DNA of 6,381 nt. Origin: CAYRMV01 sp964425255 (lineage in GTDB: Bacteria; Bacteroidota; Bacteroidia; Flavobacteriales_D; Crocinitomicaceae). The notes beneath the pieces are model-generated. The model worked only from the letters and a program-made list of their open reading frames with translations. It did no database searches and was not told the DNA's origin. Below are positions 5,885 through 6,381 of this stretch, piece after piece. Numbering within the stretch: the first letter of the stretch is position 1; every line of letters starts with the position of its first letter. The position numbers and the translations under genes are program-made. The DNA lies in the NCBI GenBank assembly GCA_964425255.1, contig CAYRMV010000174.1, forward strand, positions 1 to 6,381, given 5' to 3'.

Positions 5885-6381
5885 ATGATTCACAAACAAC
5901 TTATTAGTCTATTTTTACTTTTAGCTTGTCCTTTTATACAAGCTCAAACTTGTTTGGATTTCATTCAAAACAATCTCTCATCGAGTGAGACACAAAAAGT
6001 CCTAGATACAACTGCATTTTGTAAAGGATATAACGAAGCTATGACATACGATTACATTGCTTTGAGATATACTGGAGATCCAGGACATCTATCACCTTGT
6101 GAATTTGATTCTTACAAGCGTTATGGTGTTCAGTTAGAAATGACTGGCGATATCATCTACGATAATTCCATCTATCAGCAAAACGAAGGATTCAATGCAT
6201 TTATGTTCTCACAAATCGATAAAAAAATACCCTATTGGAAAGATTCATTGGGTAAACTGCCGAAAGGAATGAGATTATTTGATCAAAAATTATCGGACGA
6301 AATTTTACAACTTTTTACCTTTTCAATTGATTCCAGTACCCATGTTTTAGTTCAATTGGACAGTAATGTAGTTAAAAACTC
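5885..6381 (+). CDS. Partial secreted protein of unknown function (C-terminus beyond the right edge)
   Basis: From ATG 5885 the frame stays open to the right edge (165 codons plus two bases). The N-terminus is a clear export signal: a short basic start (MIHKQ), a hydrophobic core (LISLFLLLA, 6-14), and either a signal peptidase I site after Ala20 (FIQA/QT) or a lipobox LLAC with Cys15. I favour signal peptidase I, because the IQA/QT boundary is typical of flavobacterial exported proteins and Pro follows the lipobox cysteine. The mature part contains Cys23, Cys46 and Cys72, compatible with a disulfide in the periplasm or outside the cell. No catalytic or binding motif is recognised. It starts 36 bases after the PH-like gene, with no terminator between, so it may share that transcript. 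TAAACTTTG just upstream of the ATG resembles a -7 element with one extra base, so a separate promoter is also possible. Confidence 0.8.
   Translation, partial: MIHKQLISLFLLLACPFIQAQTCLDFIQNNLSSSETQKVLDTTAFCKGYNEAMTYDYIALRYTGDPGHLSPCEFDSYKRYGVQLEMTGDIIYDNSIYQQNEGFNAFMFSQIDKKIPYWKDSLGKLPKGMRLFDQKLSDEILQLFTFSIDSSTHVLVQLDSNVVKN

Overview
The window looks like chromosomal DNA from a member of the Bacteroidota, most likely a flavobacterium. It is AT-rich, almost none of the genes has a Shine-Dalgarno sequence, the best promoter has the Bacteroidota form (TTTG, about 20 bases, TAnnTTTG), and the protein types fit the group. This assignment is an inference from style and content; no rRNA or marker gene is present. 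I see no tRNA, rRNA, CRISPR array, insertion sequence, integrase or attachment site.

Left part (1-4160), all on the minus strand and so read from right to left. A 50-residue protein of unknown function (4008-4160) is followed by a clear intrinsic terminator (3961-3984). Next come a CNNM/CorC-type membrane protein with a CBS pair (2652-3926), a 158-base AT-rich gap holding a good promoter, an ABC-transporter ATPase with extra N- and C-terminal domains (1342-2493), and a large membrane protein that is probably its permease partner and runs off the left edge (1-1329). The last two are separated by 12 bases, are almost certainly cotranscribed and probably form one exporter-like complex.

Right part (4298-6381), all on the plus strand. 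Three small integral-membrane proteins of unknown function (4298-4876, 4887-5333, 5342-5848) are separated by only 8-10 bases and form a likely operon. A secreted protein starts 36 bases later (5885) and runs off the right edge; it may belong to the same transcript. The two halves diverge from a 137-base intergenic region (4161-4297).

Nothing here amounts to a convincing new defence, mobile or biosynthetic system. The parts most worth a second look are the uncharacterised membrane operon with its secreted neighbour, the small protein with its own terminator, and the ABC pair with its atypical H-loop and large predicted periplasmic domain. Apart from the divergent intergenic region and the 158-base gap, the window is almost wholly coding, with no gene-free stretch over 300 bases.
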